A stretch of DNA of 64,000 bases, from the NCBI GenBank assembly GCA_948146395.1, contig OX411548.1:37332912-37396911 (forward strand), given 5' to 3'. The DNA comes from Fragum whitleyi. Lineage: Eukaryota > Mollusca > Bivalvia > Cardiida > Cardiidae. The translations under genes and the position numbers were made by a program. How positions within the stretch are numbered: position 1 is the stretch's first letter; every line of letters begins with the position of its first letter. The notes beneath the pieces are model-generated. The model had not been told where the DNA came from. It worked only from the letters and a program-made list of their open reading frames with translations, and made no database searches. Below, in pieces: positions 14,101 to 21,571 of this stretch.

Positions 14101-17100
14101 TGTTGACCTTATCTTTTTGCGGCTCAATTTGTCCGCCAGAACATTCAGCTTCCCACATATGTGAATTGCTTTCAAACTGACTTTGTTTTCGATTGCAAAG
14201 TTCCAAAGGTTCCAAGTCCTTAGGCAAAGTTGACTGGAACGAGTCCCCCCCTGTTTGTTTATGTATTGGACTACCGTTGTATTGTCGGTCTTTATCAGAA
14301 CATGTTTTCCCTTTATTACAGGAAGAAAATGTTTCACTGCCATAAACACTGCTTCCAATTCCAAAATGTTTATATGCAAATTTTTCTGTTCCTTGGACCA
14401 GACCCCTTTCATGTAATTTTCTCCCATATGGCCCCCGTACATTGTTTTGGAAGCATCTGTAGTGATAGTGACTGTCGTCTCTACTTGTATGAAAGATCGA
14501 ACCTGTAACATGTTTGCTGGGAGACACCACCAATTCAAATGGCTTTTCAGGTGAGGTGTACAAGGAACTTCCATTTCTAGAGAATGTCTGGAAGGTTTCC
14601 AAAAACTCAAGAGATGTAATTGAATCGGTCTCATATACAACCGAGCATTTGGAACTAGTTCTATGCAAGATGCCATAAGACCGAGAAGATGAAGGAAGAC
14701 TCTTGCAGGAACTGTCTCCTGATTGAAAAACGCAATTGCTTCTTTGACTTTCAATAGTCTTTCTTGAGTGGGGAAAACTAACCCTTCTTTTAGACTGAAA
14801 ACTGCCCCAATGTAAGTTATTGTCTGTTGGGGAATTAGACTGGATTTCTTGAGATTTATCATGAACCCCAGTGATATTAATAGATGGAGGCAAGTATGAG
14901 ATTTAAGTTGAGATCTAAGATGTCGTCTAGGTACGCAGCTAGCCGAATATTGAGTGTGTGCAGGTGTGCTGCTGCTACAGCTACTAGCTTTGTGAAGACA
15001 CGAGGAGCAGATGTTGGGCCGAAACACATTACTTTCCATTGATAACAAAGGCCATGAAAACTGAACCTGAGATATTTTCGATGTTTTGGGTGTATTGGAA
15101 TGTGTAAATAGGCATCTGCTAGATCTATTGTTATTGCCCAATCGTTTTGTCTCACCATGTGTATAATCTTGTTTAGAGTGTCCATCTTGAAATGTTTTTT
15201 CTCTATATATTGGTTTAGTGGTCTCAGATTTATGACGGGTCGAAGTTTGCCGTTTTTCTTTGGAACTAGACAGAAGGTACTGTAAAAACCTTCCATTGCT
15301 TGGTTCCAAGGAACTCTTTCGATAGCATCTTTTCTTAAAAGAGAATCTATTTCTTCTTATATGTTGAGAATATTTTTGAACAGTGGTTATTTTCAAACCC
15401 AAAAAGGGAGGGATTTCTCTGAACTCTAGTTTGTAGCCCTCTTTTATGACAGACAAAACCCACTGATCGTCTGTTATTTTTTCCCATGCTTCTAGAAAAT
15501 ATTTTAGCCGTCCCCCTACAGGAATGTTTGGTTTGAGACACATGAAATCTTGATTCAGACTTACCTTGTAGTCACTTCTTTCTTGGAATCCGAAAAGAAG
15601 ACAAAGCTCCTGTTGATTCCTTAGGTCTAACAGCATCCATATCAGGACCCGAAGTCTTGTAAGAATCTGTCTGTTTGAACTGGTATGGTTTTCTAGATGC
15701 CTCAGTCTTTTGCTTCTTAGACTGCCATTTTTTATCAGACCAAGATTTAGATTGCTGACTACTGTATTTTCTTTTATATGATTTGTTCTCATGTAGCTCA
15801 GGAACCAAGTCATTCAGTTGGTCTTTCTGCTCTTTTCTGTGATTTAGTTTGTCCTCCAGACCTTTCCCAAACACACCGTCCCCTGTCAGTGGAAGATACA
15901 GCACTTTGGACTGGACATCTTTGAGAGTATTAAGTCCTGTGTCAGAAATGGCAGCTTTTCTCCGTATAATATGGAAGAAAGCACCAGACCTGCCTATCTG
16001 GTCTAATGCTTTAGAGGACATGCTAAATATGTCCCTAACTGTCTGAATGCAACGATCTATGTTTGGGTCTTTTTGCTTTAAATCATTCAATAATGCCCCA
16101 AGACCTTGTTGCATGTAGGCCATGGCTATAATGCCCATTCTTGATGCCACATGACCTTGAAACCCCACACTCTCAATAGCTTTCAAAGGCTGAGTGAGTA
16201 ATTGATGGTTTTTACCCCAAGACCTCATGGCCTTAGAACCATGGCGCTTTTGGAACATAGGTTCTATCAAGTCATCAAGTCCTGGAACCTGGAGGAAAGC
16301 TTCCGATTTAGAATGTACAGGGAAGCTAGCCCTGTATTCATCTTTGTAGCAAGACAGTCTATCTGGGTTTTCGCATCTCCAAGAATGAGATAAAATATCC
16401 ATTTGAGACTGGTCTAAAACAATGCCAGTTGATGATTTTTCACATTCTTGTGTCTCAAATAACAATCCTAAACGGTTATTTTTGCCCTCGAGATACTTGT
16501 GAAAGTTTCTTTCGGTGGCCGGTTCCGGTGACTCGGCACGAGATGACGACCGGCGTGAGTCACGCGACCCACAGTCACTACCTTCCAAAAAGCCTCTGAG
16601 GCCGGAACGTTCACGCCTTGAAGGTTGCAGTGACAAAACGTCCTCCCGAGCTAAACTCGAGATATTGTAATCTCGGTCGAGTGAATTATCGAGCGATAAT
16701 AGCAGTCTACGCACCCCAGGTGGGTCGTTCTCCGCAAGAGAGTTTCAAGCTTCTGGCTGGCCAAAATTGCCCCCAATACTCGAATTCATACCTCTCAGAG
16801 AATCCATAGAATTCAACAAACTGTCGAATTTTTCGTCCATGCGCTTCTCCATGTCAGCCATTTTGTTTTCCAACTCCTTCACTGTAGTAGTGGACCGTTT
16901 CGGTTTCGGTTTGTCACTAACTACCCGAGTACTTATTGACGAAGCATTATCTTCCTCAATGGGAGGCGTCTGTTTTAAAGTCGCCTCGGTCATACTAAGT
17001 CCAAAAATTAAATTCCACAAAAGAATAAACACGTCAGACTTGTTTCACGCTGAAAGTAAAACTGAGGTTTGCGCATGTATAAAGGTGACGTCGTGGTTGA

Positions 17101-20100
17101 TTGACAATTTATTTTTAGCATGCGTTTATGCGAGTCAGATTGTAAACGCGGAAGTAAATCCATAATGTTAATGATCAGTAAGTTAAATTATTGAAATAAA
17201 ATATGTCATGCAAAAAGGAGGTTTAATGTTTGTTACCTTTATGCTTGCTGTATAAGATTACACCTTATTTGAGTTCTTGCAATCTGACCACAGAGCATAT
17301 CTCCTAAAGTATAATAGCTATCAACTTGAAACTTTATGGGTGGATAGATCTTATGGAGGAGAAGTGCAGTGCACAAGAACTACAACTCTTGCTTGCATAA
17401 TTTTGGAGTTATTGCCCTTTGTTATTTTTGATACTTCGACAGTACAAAAGAATCTTTTATCTATTAGGCTTCAGTTTACTATCAAGCTTTCTTGGCGGGG
17501 GATGTCCATGTCCAACATGGCTTTTGTTTTTGTGACAATGCCTTATTCGGGGAGCATGATCCGTCTCTGACGGCTCTTGTTTAAACTATTTGTCTCTCAC
17601 GAATGGGTTGATAATTGTAGACCTGTGTGAGATAGCAGCTGGAGGCTAGGAAAAGATGTGATGGTTGTACTGGTGAGAGAAATACCAGGAATCTATTGTC
17701 AGGTGCTCAAGCTGCTGTGATATAACTGAAAAATGTTGAAAGAGGCGTTAAAATCCATTCAATCAATTGCTATAGAAGACAAGTGGAGCTAGGCTAGAAA
17801 GTGGAATGTCTGTCCAGGTGTGAGGAAATGCATTTCTGCTTAACCAGGATCCAAATTAACTTGTATAAAAAGTAGTGAACAGATAAATTTAAAGAAATTT
17901 TGGTACAAGTGTTTTCTTTATTATAAACAATGCTTTCTACCCTAGAATTGTAGAATTGGATACACTTGGATAATTGAGCCTTTGTGTGGGATTTCATACA
18001 ATTTCAAATAGGCCCAAAGCAAAGACTTGCCAGTCTGTGCATCCACACAGTCTGATCAGAGTCTTCACTATGCCCTAAGTAGATAGATTAGATCTCAAAG
18101 TGTCTGTAGACAATCAGGTAACTCGATAATTACAGCATATGGCTTTCTATGCTGTACAATATTTGAATTGTTGAACCGCCACCATAGCCCAGTTGGATTG
18201 GCATAAAACTTCCAATCTGGAAGTCGTGGCTTCCAATCTGGAAGTCGTGGGTTCGATCCCCAGTGGCGGCAAATATCCTTTCCGACGTTTGTCTCTCACC
18301 AATGGGTAGATAATTGTAAACCTATGTCAGACAGCAGTCGGAGGTTAGGAAAGGGTGTAATGGTAGTACAGATGAAAGAAATACCAGTAATCCATTGTTG
18401 GGTGCTCCGGCTGCCGTGATATAACAGCGAGATTGTTGAAAGCGGCATTAAACCCAGTCAAACAAACAAAATTTGCATTATTGAAAATGTCACCAGTAGG
18501 CTCTATTTATCTATTTTGAAGCATTTAAAGATTTGTCCTGGTATTTACTTTTCCAAGTCTCCTAGAAAAATGTACTTGATCATATGTTCGACAAGCTGGG
18601 CATTGGAATTCCTTACCCCAGCTATCTTTTGTTAGTAATCTAATAGAGCTTGTTATCAAAGTTGATGATACCATTCAGAGTAAAACATAAATACTTGAGT
18701 AGTGCTGCATCATTTTAATGATTTAAGGCTACCTTAAGCAGGGGTGAGGAATTCCCATGCCAGGCTTGTCCGACACAGGTTTTTGTAACAATTTTGTCAA
18801 AAATCTTTGGGTCATATTGTAATTAGAATATCAAATTTTAGTTGTCATGCAATACCAAATTCAGTAAACTCTTCATTTTAAATAGATAAAAACTCAGCAC
18901 AGATTGTTTTTAACTCTACTGACAAAGGTCATAAATCATGAAGGGTTGGCGTAGTATCTGCCTGTATATCTTTAAATAAGAATCCAATTTACTTGAAACT
19001 TCCTAAGAATGATTTTAGGGTCATAAGAATTGGACTGATCAGTCAGAAAAATGAGGAAAAAGGAGCTTTATGGATTTTCACTCAAAATATTCTAATTAAT
19101 GAGATAAATTCCACAAAATATAATCAGATTTCCTTAAAACTTTCAAAGAGTAATTGAAGGTTTATAACAAAGGTTCCTGTTGAAAATGGGACTGATCTAT
19201 TAGAAAACAAGAAAATGGGACTATGGATTTTCATTCAAAATATTCTAGTTAATGCAATTAATCCCATTTAAATTATCATATCCACCTTTGAAGAACATGG
19301 GTATTTTGCTTAGTCATTTTGTCCATAGACTGTTTTTGTCCTGTGAATAGCTCAAGTATGCAAGCTATAATTATGAAACTTCACAGGTGGATAGATCTCA
19401 TTGAGGAGGAGTGCTGTGCGCAGAAACCATTACTAAAATTCTTTTTGTATTGTCTGGCTTATTGCCCTGTCTTAAATTTAAAATTGTTAATGTGAGTTTT
19501 CATGTTTTCTTAAAGCACAAGAGATATTAACAAGGAATAAGCCAGTGACCTGCCCTTTTTGGGGGCATAAGTGTTTTACAAACATCACTTGTTATTGGAG
19601 CCTTATTGATATTCTCTTTACTTATTCTGGTTTATGCAATTAAGTTGTAAAATATTTTGAAATTTTGGAATGATTCCATGATTTGAAGGTTCTGTGTGAA
19701 AATTTGATGAAAACACATGAAAGAGAACCCTTCCTGAAATATTGGATTAATTTGAGAAAAAAAAAAATTTAAAGAGCACCTCTGGCACTGAGGGGCCCCT
19801 TGTTATTAATCTAGAAATGACTTGTTTATTAACAGAGGTACATTTAAGAGGGGAGTAAAGCCAGTATTAAATCCTAATTCTCAATGAAACCCTATGTTGT
19901 GGGTACTCATTGGAATCATCTTCATGAGACAAATTTCAACAACATAAGGCTGGAGCTATAATTATTGAAATCCTTTGGTCTAAATTAAAAATAGCCTCTT
20001 AATCTGTAGCCCTGAGGTGCATTTCTTCAAATTAAAGAATTTGAAGACTTCATAAGACTTTCAGTTTGGATATCTTGCACTGCATTGTAGAATTTCAACT

Positions 20101-20613
20101 GAATCATGTGAGATATCCTTATTTACAATCATAAGAAATCTTAACCCTTGTCATGCTGAATAAAAATCTTTTCAAAATAAATGTAAAAAAAGTGCTAAAA
20201 GCACTTGAAGTTACCAAATGTGAATGAGTATTGATTTCGGAAATGCATTGTTTTACACCTTTCTGGTTTAAAAATGAAATTCAGGTGGTATGAACTAAGA
20301 TCAGACTGCACGTATGTGCATGCTGATCTTTGTCTATACCTAATGTCAAAGCAGGCATATTCCGGGTTCAGCATGACAAGGGTTAATATTCTTGTTCTAA
20401 AAAACGCACCTGGTTTGATGAAGATAGTACTTCATGAAGACTCATTCAATATCTTGTATTTTCCAGTCCTGCCTCGCAAGATCCTTCAAAGCAGAAGTGT
20501 TCTCCTGTCCAGCATGTCGAACTGAACTGGGTAAAGACTATAGCATGCCTGTCAACAAAATACTGTCCGATGTTCTCGTGAAATTATTCCCGGGTTATGA
20601 GGCTGGAAGATAG
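2070..20613 (+). CDS. UHRF1: UHRF1-like E3 ubiquitin ligase, C-terminal half (8 exons: SRA, linker, RING)
   Basis: Exons: 2070-2177, 3348-3452, 5316-5422, 6153-6315, 8154-8412, 9744-9880, 11871-11969 and 20467-20613. They join in frame to 374 residues plus stop. The first five encode an SRA domain: GMACVG start, HRPHVAGI thumb region, GGYEDD, YTGSGG, and the NKR finger of [10 protein letters not shown], which in UHRF proteins contacts flipped 5-methylcytosine. A Lys/Glu-rich linker follows, then a C3HC4 RING (FTCICC, PCFHNIC, SCLARSF, SCPAC) and the PGYEAGR C-terminus. The family reads hemimethylated CpG, ubiquitinates histone H3 and recruits DNMT1 in the nucleus. All introns are GT-AG; no frameshift or internal stop was seen, so the locus looks intact. 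The UBL, Tudor and PHD exons must lie upstream of the window. UHRF2-type orthology cannot be excluded, but invertebrates usually have one gene. Confidence 0.95.
2990..3330 (+). repeat. Dispersed repeat with GAAGACTGTTT hairpin, copy 1
   Basis: It shares blocks with 21140-21560, including GAGTCC...GGACTCT, AGGAAAGAATTGAAGACTG, TTTTAAACAGTC and later GAGTCCTT..CC. In copy 2 the arms form a near-perfect 29-bp palindrome (ATTGAAGACTGTTT / AAACAGTCTTCAAT). Confidence 0.5.
3348..3452 (+). CDS. UHRF1: UHRF1-like exon, SRA thumb and pocket
   Basis: It encodes [13 protein letters not shown] through SGGYEDDT, 35 residues, phase 0 at both ends. It carries the HVAG thumb segment and the Tyr/Asp of GGYEDD that line the methylcytosine pocket in the family. 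The acceptor is TTGTAG and the donor GTGAGT. Confidence 0.93.
3754..4828 (+). mobile_element. Hairpin-ended element, family B, full-length
   Basis: The head ATGCTCCCCGAAGGGAGAGC begins at 3754 and is followed by a (GTCCGTCC)n tract. The tail carries the inverse TTCGGGGAGCAT (4794-4805), then the hairpin CCGTC-TCT-GACGG (4808-4820) and CTCTTGT. The body contains an internal duplication (GCATATCTCCTAAAGTATAA at 4363 and ~4520). A second 3'-end-like signal (CCATG-TCCAA-CATGG then CTCTTGTTTTT) lies at 4753-4779. No transposase ORF was seen. This is the empty-site relative of the copy split at 12337-17581. Confidence 0.75.
5150..5312 (+). repeat. Third copy of the repeat ending at an exon acceptor
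   Basis: It matches the tails of the two units at 1330-1510 and 1900-2060 (ATATTTAAGT, GGGCATTAATGG, GAATTTACTGATCAATCCA, CCTGAAAA, TTATGCAATAATAA). It ends about 10 bp before the acceptor of the exon at 5316. Confidence 0.65.
5316..5422 (+). CDS. UHRF1: UHRF1-like exon, SRA NKR finger
   Basis: It encodes [18 protein letters not shown] followed by [11 protein letters not shown]. It holds the NKR finger and the second pocket Tyr. The exon ends after two bases of a Lys codon. The donor GTAAGT is duplicated 32 bp downstream (5455). Confidence 0.93.
6153..6315 (+). CDS. UHRF1: UHRF1-like exon, SRA core
   Basis: One base completes the split Lys codon; 54 further codons encode ALAKMCNAP through GNRYDGIYK, including the [13 protein letters not shown] and [11 protein letters not shown] blocks that are highly conserved in SRA domains. 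The acceptor is TTCCAG and the donor GTAAGT. Confidence 0.94.
6680..6795 (+). repeat. Fourth copy of the same dispersed repeat
   Basis: The sequence GGGATATTTAAGTG, AAAAGCTGGGCATTAACAG and TTATGCAATAATAAAAG matches the other copies. It lies mid-intron, not at an exon edge. Confidence 0.6.
6848..7030 (+). mobile_element. MITE-like repeat, copy 1
   Basis: It begins AGGTACAGTTAAGAGGGAGT and ends CCTCTATCTGTAGTTCTG, roughly inverted ends, and matches 19840-20005 along its length. There is an internal short inverted repeat (CTCATAAGAATC / GATTCTAATGAG). It is non-coding. Confidence 0.55.
7080..7950 (+). mobile_element. Hairpin-ended element, family C
   Basis: The 5' end AGTCCCCTACCGG (7080-7092) is followed by (GTCC/GTCT)n. 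Body repeats are CCTGCGATAA and AAGCAAGC. The 3' inverse CCGGTAGGGGACT is at 7904-7916, followed by the hairpin GTGTTG-CATA-CAACAC (7921-7936) and the end CTTGTTTT (7943-7950). Confidence 0.72.
8154..8412 (+). CDS. UHRF1: UHRF1-like exon, SRA end and basic linker
   Basis: It encodes [19 protein letters not shown], then [20 protein letters not shown], then a Lys/Glu-rich low-complexity linker resembling the nuclear-localisation and polybasic stretch of UHRF proteins. The exon ends after the first base of a codon; the donor is GTAAAT. A MITE remnant containing a SINE starts just inside the next intron. Confidence 0.93.
8437..8745 (+). mobile_element. tRNA-derived SINE with 15-bp target duplication
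   Basis: The body at 8452-8730 starts with a tRNA-like head (AGCGCAGTTGGTAGGGCG A-box region and GGTTTGATCCCC B-box region). It continues with the shared middle TTTGTCTCTCACCAATGGGT and ends GTGTTAAACTCCAGTCAATC. TTCAGAATTGCACTC flanks it at 8437-8451 and 8731-8745. It sits inside the MITE remnant that continues at 8746. Confidence 0.88.
8746..8940 (+). mobile_element. piggyBac-type MITE remnant (right part), split by a SINE
   Basis: This matches the middle and right end of the MITEs at 20151 and 22783 (AAGCCCTAGAATC, AGACTGCACATACGTGCAGG, ACAGCATAACAGGGGTTAA). Its left part lies before the SINE at ~8418-8451. Confidence 0.6.
9620..9693. repeat. Foldback, 18-bp arms
   Basis: ATTTCATTGAGTGAACAA at 9620-9637 is the exact inverse of 9676-9693; the loop contains a further AGCTA / TAGCT pair. 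It lies ~50 bp upstream of the exon at 9744. Confidence 0.8.
9744..9880 (+). CDS. UHRF1: UHRF1-like exon, linker before RING
   Basis: It encodes [16 protein letters not shown] and then [17 protein letters not shown], matching the helical linker N-terminal to the RING. The acceptor is a TAGCAG tandem (NAGNAG): use of the second AG starts the exon at 9747 and removes one residue without frame change. Hairpins lie ~50 bp on each side of the exon. Confidence 0.88.
9917..9998. repeat. ~80-bp palindrome downstream of a UHRF1-like exon
   Basis: The core TATACCCCCCTTTGCAAGTG, a short loop, then CACTTGCAAAGGGGGATATA; outer arms GTGCAAGCTGTTT / AAACAGTTTGCAC. It starts 37 bp after the donor. The outer sequence resembles the head of family D elements. 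Confidence 0.8.
10071..10320 (+). mobile_element. Hairpin-ended element, family D
   Basis: The head TATACCCCCCCTTCGG is followed by GTCAGTCCCTCTGTCTG. The tail TTATGGGGGGCATAA is followed by hairpin ATGTTT-TAC-AAACAT and CCCTTGTTTT. It is short (250 bp) and non-coding; the body matches 19360-19600. Confidence 0.7.
11095..11312 (+). mobile_element. MITE, GGGCC-GTTTTA family, copy 1
   Basis: It matches 23429-23674 through most of its length (ACCTGGTGTTTCATTCA, GGAATCGTCTTTAGAAGA, GATTGTAAGATGTTTGGTAA). The ends are degraded relative to the second copy. Confidence 0.6.
11335..11510 (+). repeat. Solo unit related to the 145-bp array
   Basis: ACCTTGTATGCACTCTCGAGG and GGGGTCAAAAACTCAGTCAC match the 145-bp units of the element at 57095. 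The ends of a family A element were not seen around it. Confidence 0.5.
11717..11789. repeat. ~70-bp foldback
   Basis: TTCAGTGCAAGA...ACTAAGTGTATATAC pairs with GTATATACACTTAGT...TCTTGTGCTAAA around a 3-bp loop. The flank GAGGGTTCAG recurs at the foldback of 27085-27150 and at 2579. Confidence 0.75.
11871..11969 (+). CDS. UHRF1: UHRF1-like exon, first half of RING
   Basis: It encodes [20 protein letters not shown] through CFHNICK, 33 residues, giving the first Cys pair, the third Cys, the His and the next Cys of the C3HC4 RING. Acceptor ATTTCAG, donor GTAAGG. Confidence 0.93.
12818..12976 (-). repeat. DIRS inverted terminal repeat, downstream arm
   Basis: It is the near-exact inverse of 17045-17200 (for example ACTGAGGTTTGCGCATGTAT, GCGAGTCAGATTGTAAAC, CCATAATGTTAATGAT on the minus strand). 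The outermost ~30 bases differ between the arms and are each copied in the internal complementary region. Confidence 0.88.
13034..13140 (-). repeat. DIRS internal complementary region
   Basis: 13098-13140 is the exact inverse of the outer end 17160-17200, and 13034-13075 is the near inverse of the other outer end 12818-12860. A fused copy of both element ends next to the 3' repeat is the hallmark of DIRS elements, which use it to template circle closure. Confidence 0.85.
13109..14893 (-). pseudogene. DIRS tyrosine recombinase, truncated
   Basis: The frame overlaps RNase H, as in DIRS elements. The recognisable recombinase starts near 13660 ([20 protein letters not shown]), has two in-frame stops between 13534 and 13457, then [20 protein letters not shown] and the first catalytic Arg segment ([10 protein letters not shown]). 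The frame then runs into the internal complementary region: the HxxR and Tyr parts of the active site are absent. Much of 13700-14893 in this frame is probably a shadow of ORF2. Confidence 0.78.
13645..15813 (-). pseudogene. DIRS ORF2, reverse transcriptase-RNase H
   Basis: The N-terminal RT segment ([20 protein letters not shown]) is at ~15450-15520. The RT fingers and palm lie in a different frame (14877-15357: [32 protein letters not shown], and YLDD near 14931), so frameshifts occur near 15357 and 14905. The first frame then resumes with [10 protein letters not shown], RNase H (TDAS near 14460, ELEA, TDNTT near 14290, ADKLSR near 14115) and the [17 protein letters not shown] tail typical of DIRS. 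The recombinase frame overlaps the 3' half. Confidence 0.85.
15572..16993 (-). pseudogene. DIRS ORF1 (gag-like)
   Basis: The likely start is [11 protein letters not shown] at 16993. A coiled-coil segment follows ([20 protein letters not shown]), then a TGA at 16745-16747 interrupts the frame, which resumes at once and runs to 15572. The C-terminus is Lys/Ser/Gln-rich. The position upstream of RT and the coiled coil fit the nucleocapsid-like ORF1 of DIRS elements; no specific catalytic motif is expected or seen. One nonsense change makes the copy defective. Confidence 0.7.
17045..17200 (-). repeat. DIRS inverted terminal repeat, upstream arm
   Basis: This is the other arm; its outer end TTAAATTATTGAAATAAAA is inversely copied at 13098-13118. 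It precedes ORF1 on the minus strand and would carry the promoter. Confidence 0.85.
18161..18485 (+). mobile_element. tRNA-derived SINE with duplicated tRNA segment
   Basis: The body 18176-18470 is flanked by ATTTGAATTGTTGAA / ATTTGCATTATTGAA. Within the tRNA-like head, CTTCCAATCTGGAAGTCGTGG occurs twice in tandem, doubling the anticodon-arm/variable region while the B-box GGTTCGATCCC stays single. The middle and tail match the other SINEs. Confidence 0.85.
19300..19600 (+). mobile_element. Hairpin-ended element family D, 5'-degraded copy
   Basis: The body (AAACTTCACAGGTGGATAGA, TCTCATTGAGGAGGAGTG) matches 10150-10200. The tail GGGGGCATAA, hairpin GTGTTTTACAAACATC and ACTTGTTATT ends the copy near 19595. 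Confidence 0.6.
19840..20005 (+). mobile_element. MITE-like repeat, copy 2
   Basis: It matches 6848-7030 (GGGAGTAAAGCCAGT, TCTCAATGAAAC, TGTTGTGGGTACTCAT, CCTCTTAATCTGTAG). It is non-coding. Confidence 0.55.
20151..20396 (+). mobile_element. piggyBac-type MITE, TTAA flanks
   Basis: Perfect ends CCCTTGTCATGCTGAA and TTCAGCATGACAAGGG flanked by TTAA on both sides. Inside is a hairpin GACTGCACGTATGTGCATGC. There is no ORF of note. It sits just upstream of the last UHRF1-like exon. Confidence 0.8.
20467..20613 (+). CDS. UHRF1: UHRF1-like terminal exon, second half of RING and stop
   Basis: It encodes [20 protein letters not shown], the last RING zinc ligands, then the conserved C-terminal helix ending LFPGYEAGR and TAG. 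The final 24 coding bases and the following UTR are the first unit of a five-copy tandem repeat. It is separated from the preceding exon by an 8.5-kb intron. Confidence 0.94.
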   Translation, partial: SCLARSFKAEVFSCPACRTELGKDYSMPVNKILSDVLVKLFPGYEAGR

Positions 20614-21071
20614 CTTGATTTCTCAACAATACAACCATTCTTATAGTACATTGATACCTCAATGTGTAATAAAATTCCGGGTTATGAGGCTGGAAGATAG
20701 CTTGATTACTCAACAATTATTATTATTATTACTCATCATTCTTTTGGTGCACTTACACCTCAACGTGTAATAAAACCCTGGGTTATGAGGCTGGAAGATA
20801 GTTTGATTACTCAACAATACAATCATTCTTACAGTACATTTATACCTCAACTTGTAATAAAATCCTGGGTTATGAGGCTGGAAGATAGTTTGATTACTCA
20901 ACAATTATTATTATTATTACTCATCATTCTTTTAGTGCATTTATACCTCATTTATACCTCAACGTGTAATAAAATCCTGGGTTATGAGGCTGGAAGATAG
21001 TTTAATTACTCAACAATACAATAATTCTTATAGGGCATTTATACCTCAATGTGTAATAAACTATTAATAAA
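20590..21071 (+). repeat. Five-copy tandem repeat covering the UHRF1 C-terminal codons, stop and 3'UTR, each with a poly(A) signal
   Basis: Units start near 20590, 20677, 20778, 20865 and 20977. Each begins with the last codons of the gene (GGTTATGAGGCTGGAAGATAG, here one base over the limit of exact quotation is avoided: the PGYEAGR-stop codons), followed by TTACTCAACAAT and ending TGTAATAAA. Short (~87 bp) and long (~101-112 bp, with a TTATTATTATTA insert) units alternate. AATAAA occurs at 20668, 20769, 20856, 20968 and 21055, with another at 21066. The first unit holds the real stop. Confidence 0.9.
20668..21071 (+). promoter_or_regulatory. Cluster of six AATAAA poly(A) signals
   Basis: Hexamers start at 20668, 20769, 20856, 20968, 21055 and 21066, all downstream of the UHRF1-like stop. 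They offer a ladder of possible 3' ends spaced by the repeat unit. Which are used cannot be seen from sequence. Confidence 0.6.
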
Positions 21072-21139
21072 GTAAGGTCAACCACATCTGTCGATTTTGC
21101 AGCAGGCTTTTGAAAAATGCAGCTTTTGCAAGTGTAAGA

Positions 21140-21560
21140 CTCACAAATTAGTAGCAAGGACTCCCAAAAAGTATGTAATGCGAGTCCCATGGACTCTCTG
21201 ACTCCACCCCAGAAAGAATTGAAGACTGTTTTAAACAGTCTTCAATTGTTTCTTGATGTTCAGCACAAATGATTCATATTTGAGCAAAAATATGTTCAGA
21301 TTCAACCAAACAATAAATAGTTCAATATTTACGTAAAACTAGTTGAAATCAAAAAGTAAATAGTCTACAAGTAAAGATGGGACACTAAAAGCTTGTGTAA
21401 GGACCCCTATCATACCTATGTTTGAGTCCTTTGAACCCCAATTTGTTGATGCTGGATAAAAAAATAAGAAAAATGAACAGACCGTTTGAGCAGGGATGGA
21501 CTCTAGGGGGAGTCCTAGACTCCTTGTTTACTAGTTTGTACTCCCTTCAATTTGTTAGCA
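21140..21560 (+). repeat. Dispersed repeat with GAAGACTGTTT hairpin, copy 2
   Basis: This is the second copy of the family seen at 2990-3330. The palindrome at 21219-21247 has 14-base arms. It lies just beyond the 3'UTR repeat. Confidence 0.5.
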
Positions 21561-21571
21561 AGGTGTCTGAT

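Larger units (their letters stand above)
12818..17200 (-). mobile_element. DIRS-type tyrosine-recombinase retrotransposon, degraded
   Basis: Read on the minus strand it has, in order: inverted terminal repeat, gag-like ORF1, RT-RNase H ORF2, overlapping tyrosine-recombinase ORF, internal complementary region, second inverted terminal repeat. The ~130-bp terminal arms are near-identical inverses. There is no target duplication, as expected for DIRS. It is ~4.4 kb, shorter than usual for the family, because the recombinase C-terminus is missing. Several stops and frameshifts show it is inactive. Confidence 0.9.
12337..17581 (+). mobile_element. Hairpin-ended element family B, split by a DIRS element
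   Basis: The left part 12340-12817 matches 3766-4272; the right part 17201-17581 matches 4273-4828, including TTCGGGGAGCAT, CCGTC-TCT-GACGG and CTCTTGT. The first ~10 bases of the head are missing. The paralogue at 3754 is uninterrupted at the insertion point. Confidence 0.82.
12239..17783 (+). mobile_element. SINE with 15-bp target duplications, split by a 5.2-kb nested insertion
   Basis: The tRNA-like head lies at 12254-12336 (GCAGTCGGTAGCGCTTGG, CAGGTTTTATCCC). The remaining SINE body resumes at 17582 (ACTATTTGTCTCTCACGAAT) and ends AAAATCCATTCAATCAATT. The duplication GCTAAAGAAGACAAG (12239-12253) recurs with one mismatch at 17769-17783, proving that the two halves are one SINE insertion. 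Confidence 0.85.

Noticed and set aside
13911..14508. Plus-strand ORFs of ~90 codons in the DIRS region
   Set aside because: They are shadows of the minus-strand RT-RNase H frame.
20785..21190. Plus-strand ORF with repeated [11 protein letters not shown]
   Set aside because: It is the off-frame reading of the UHRF1-like 3'UTR repeat and lies after the real stop.
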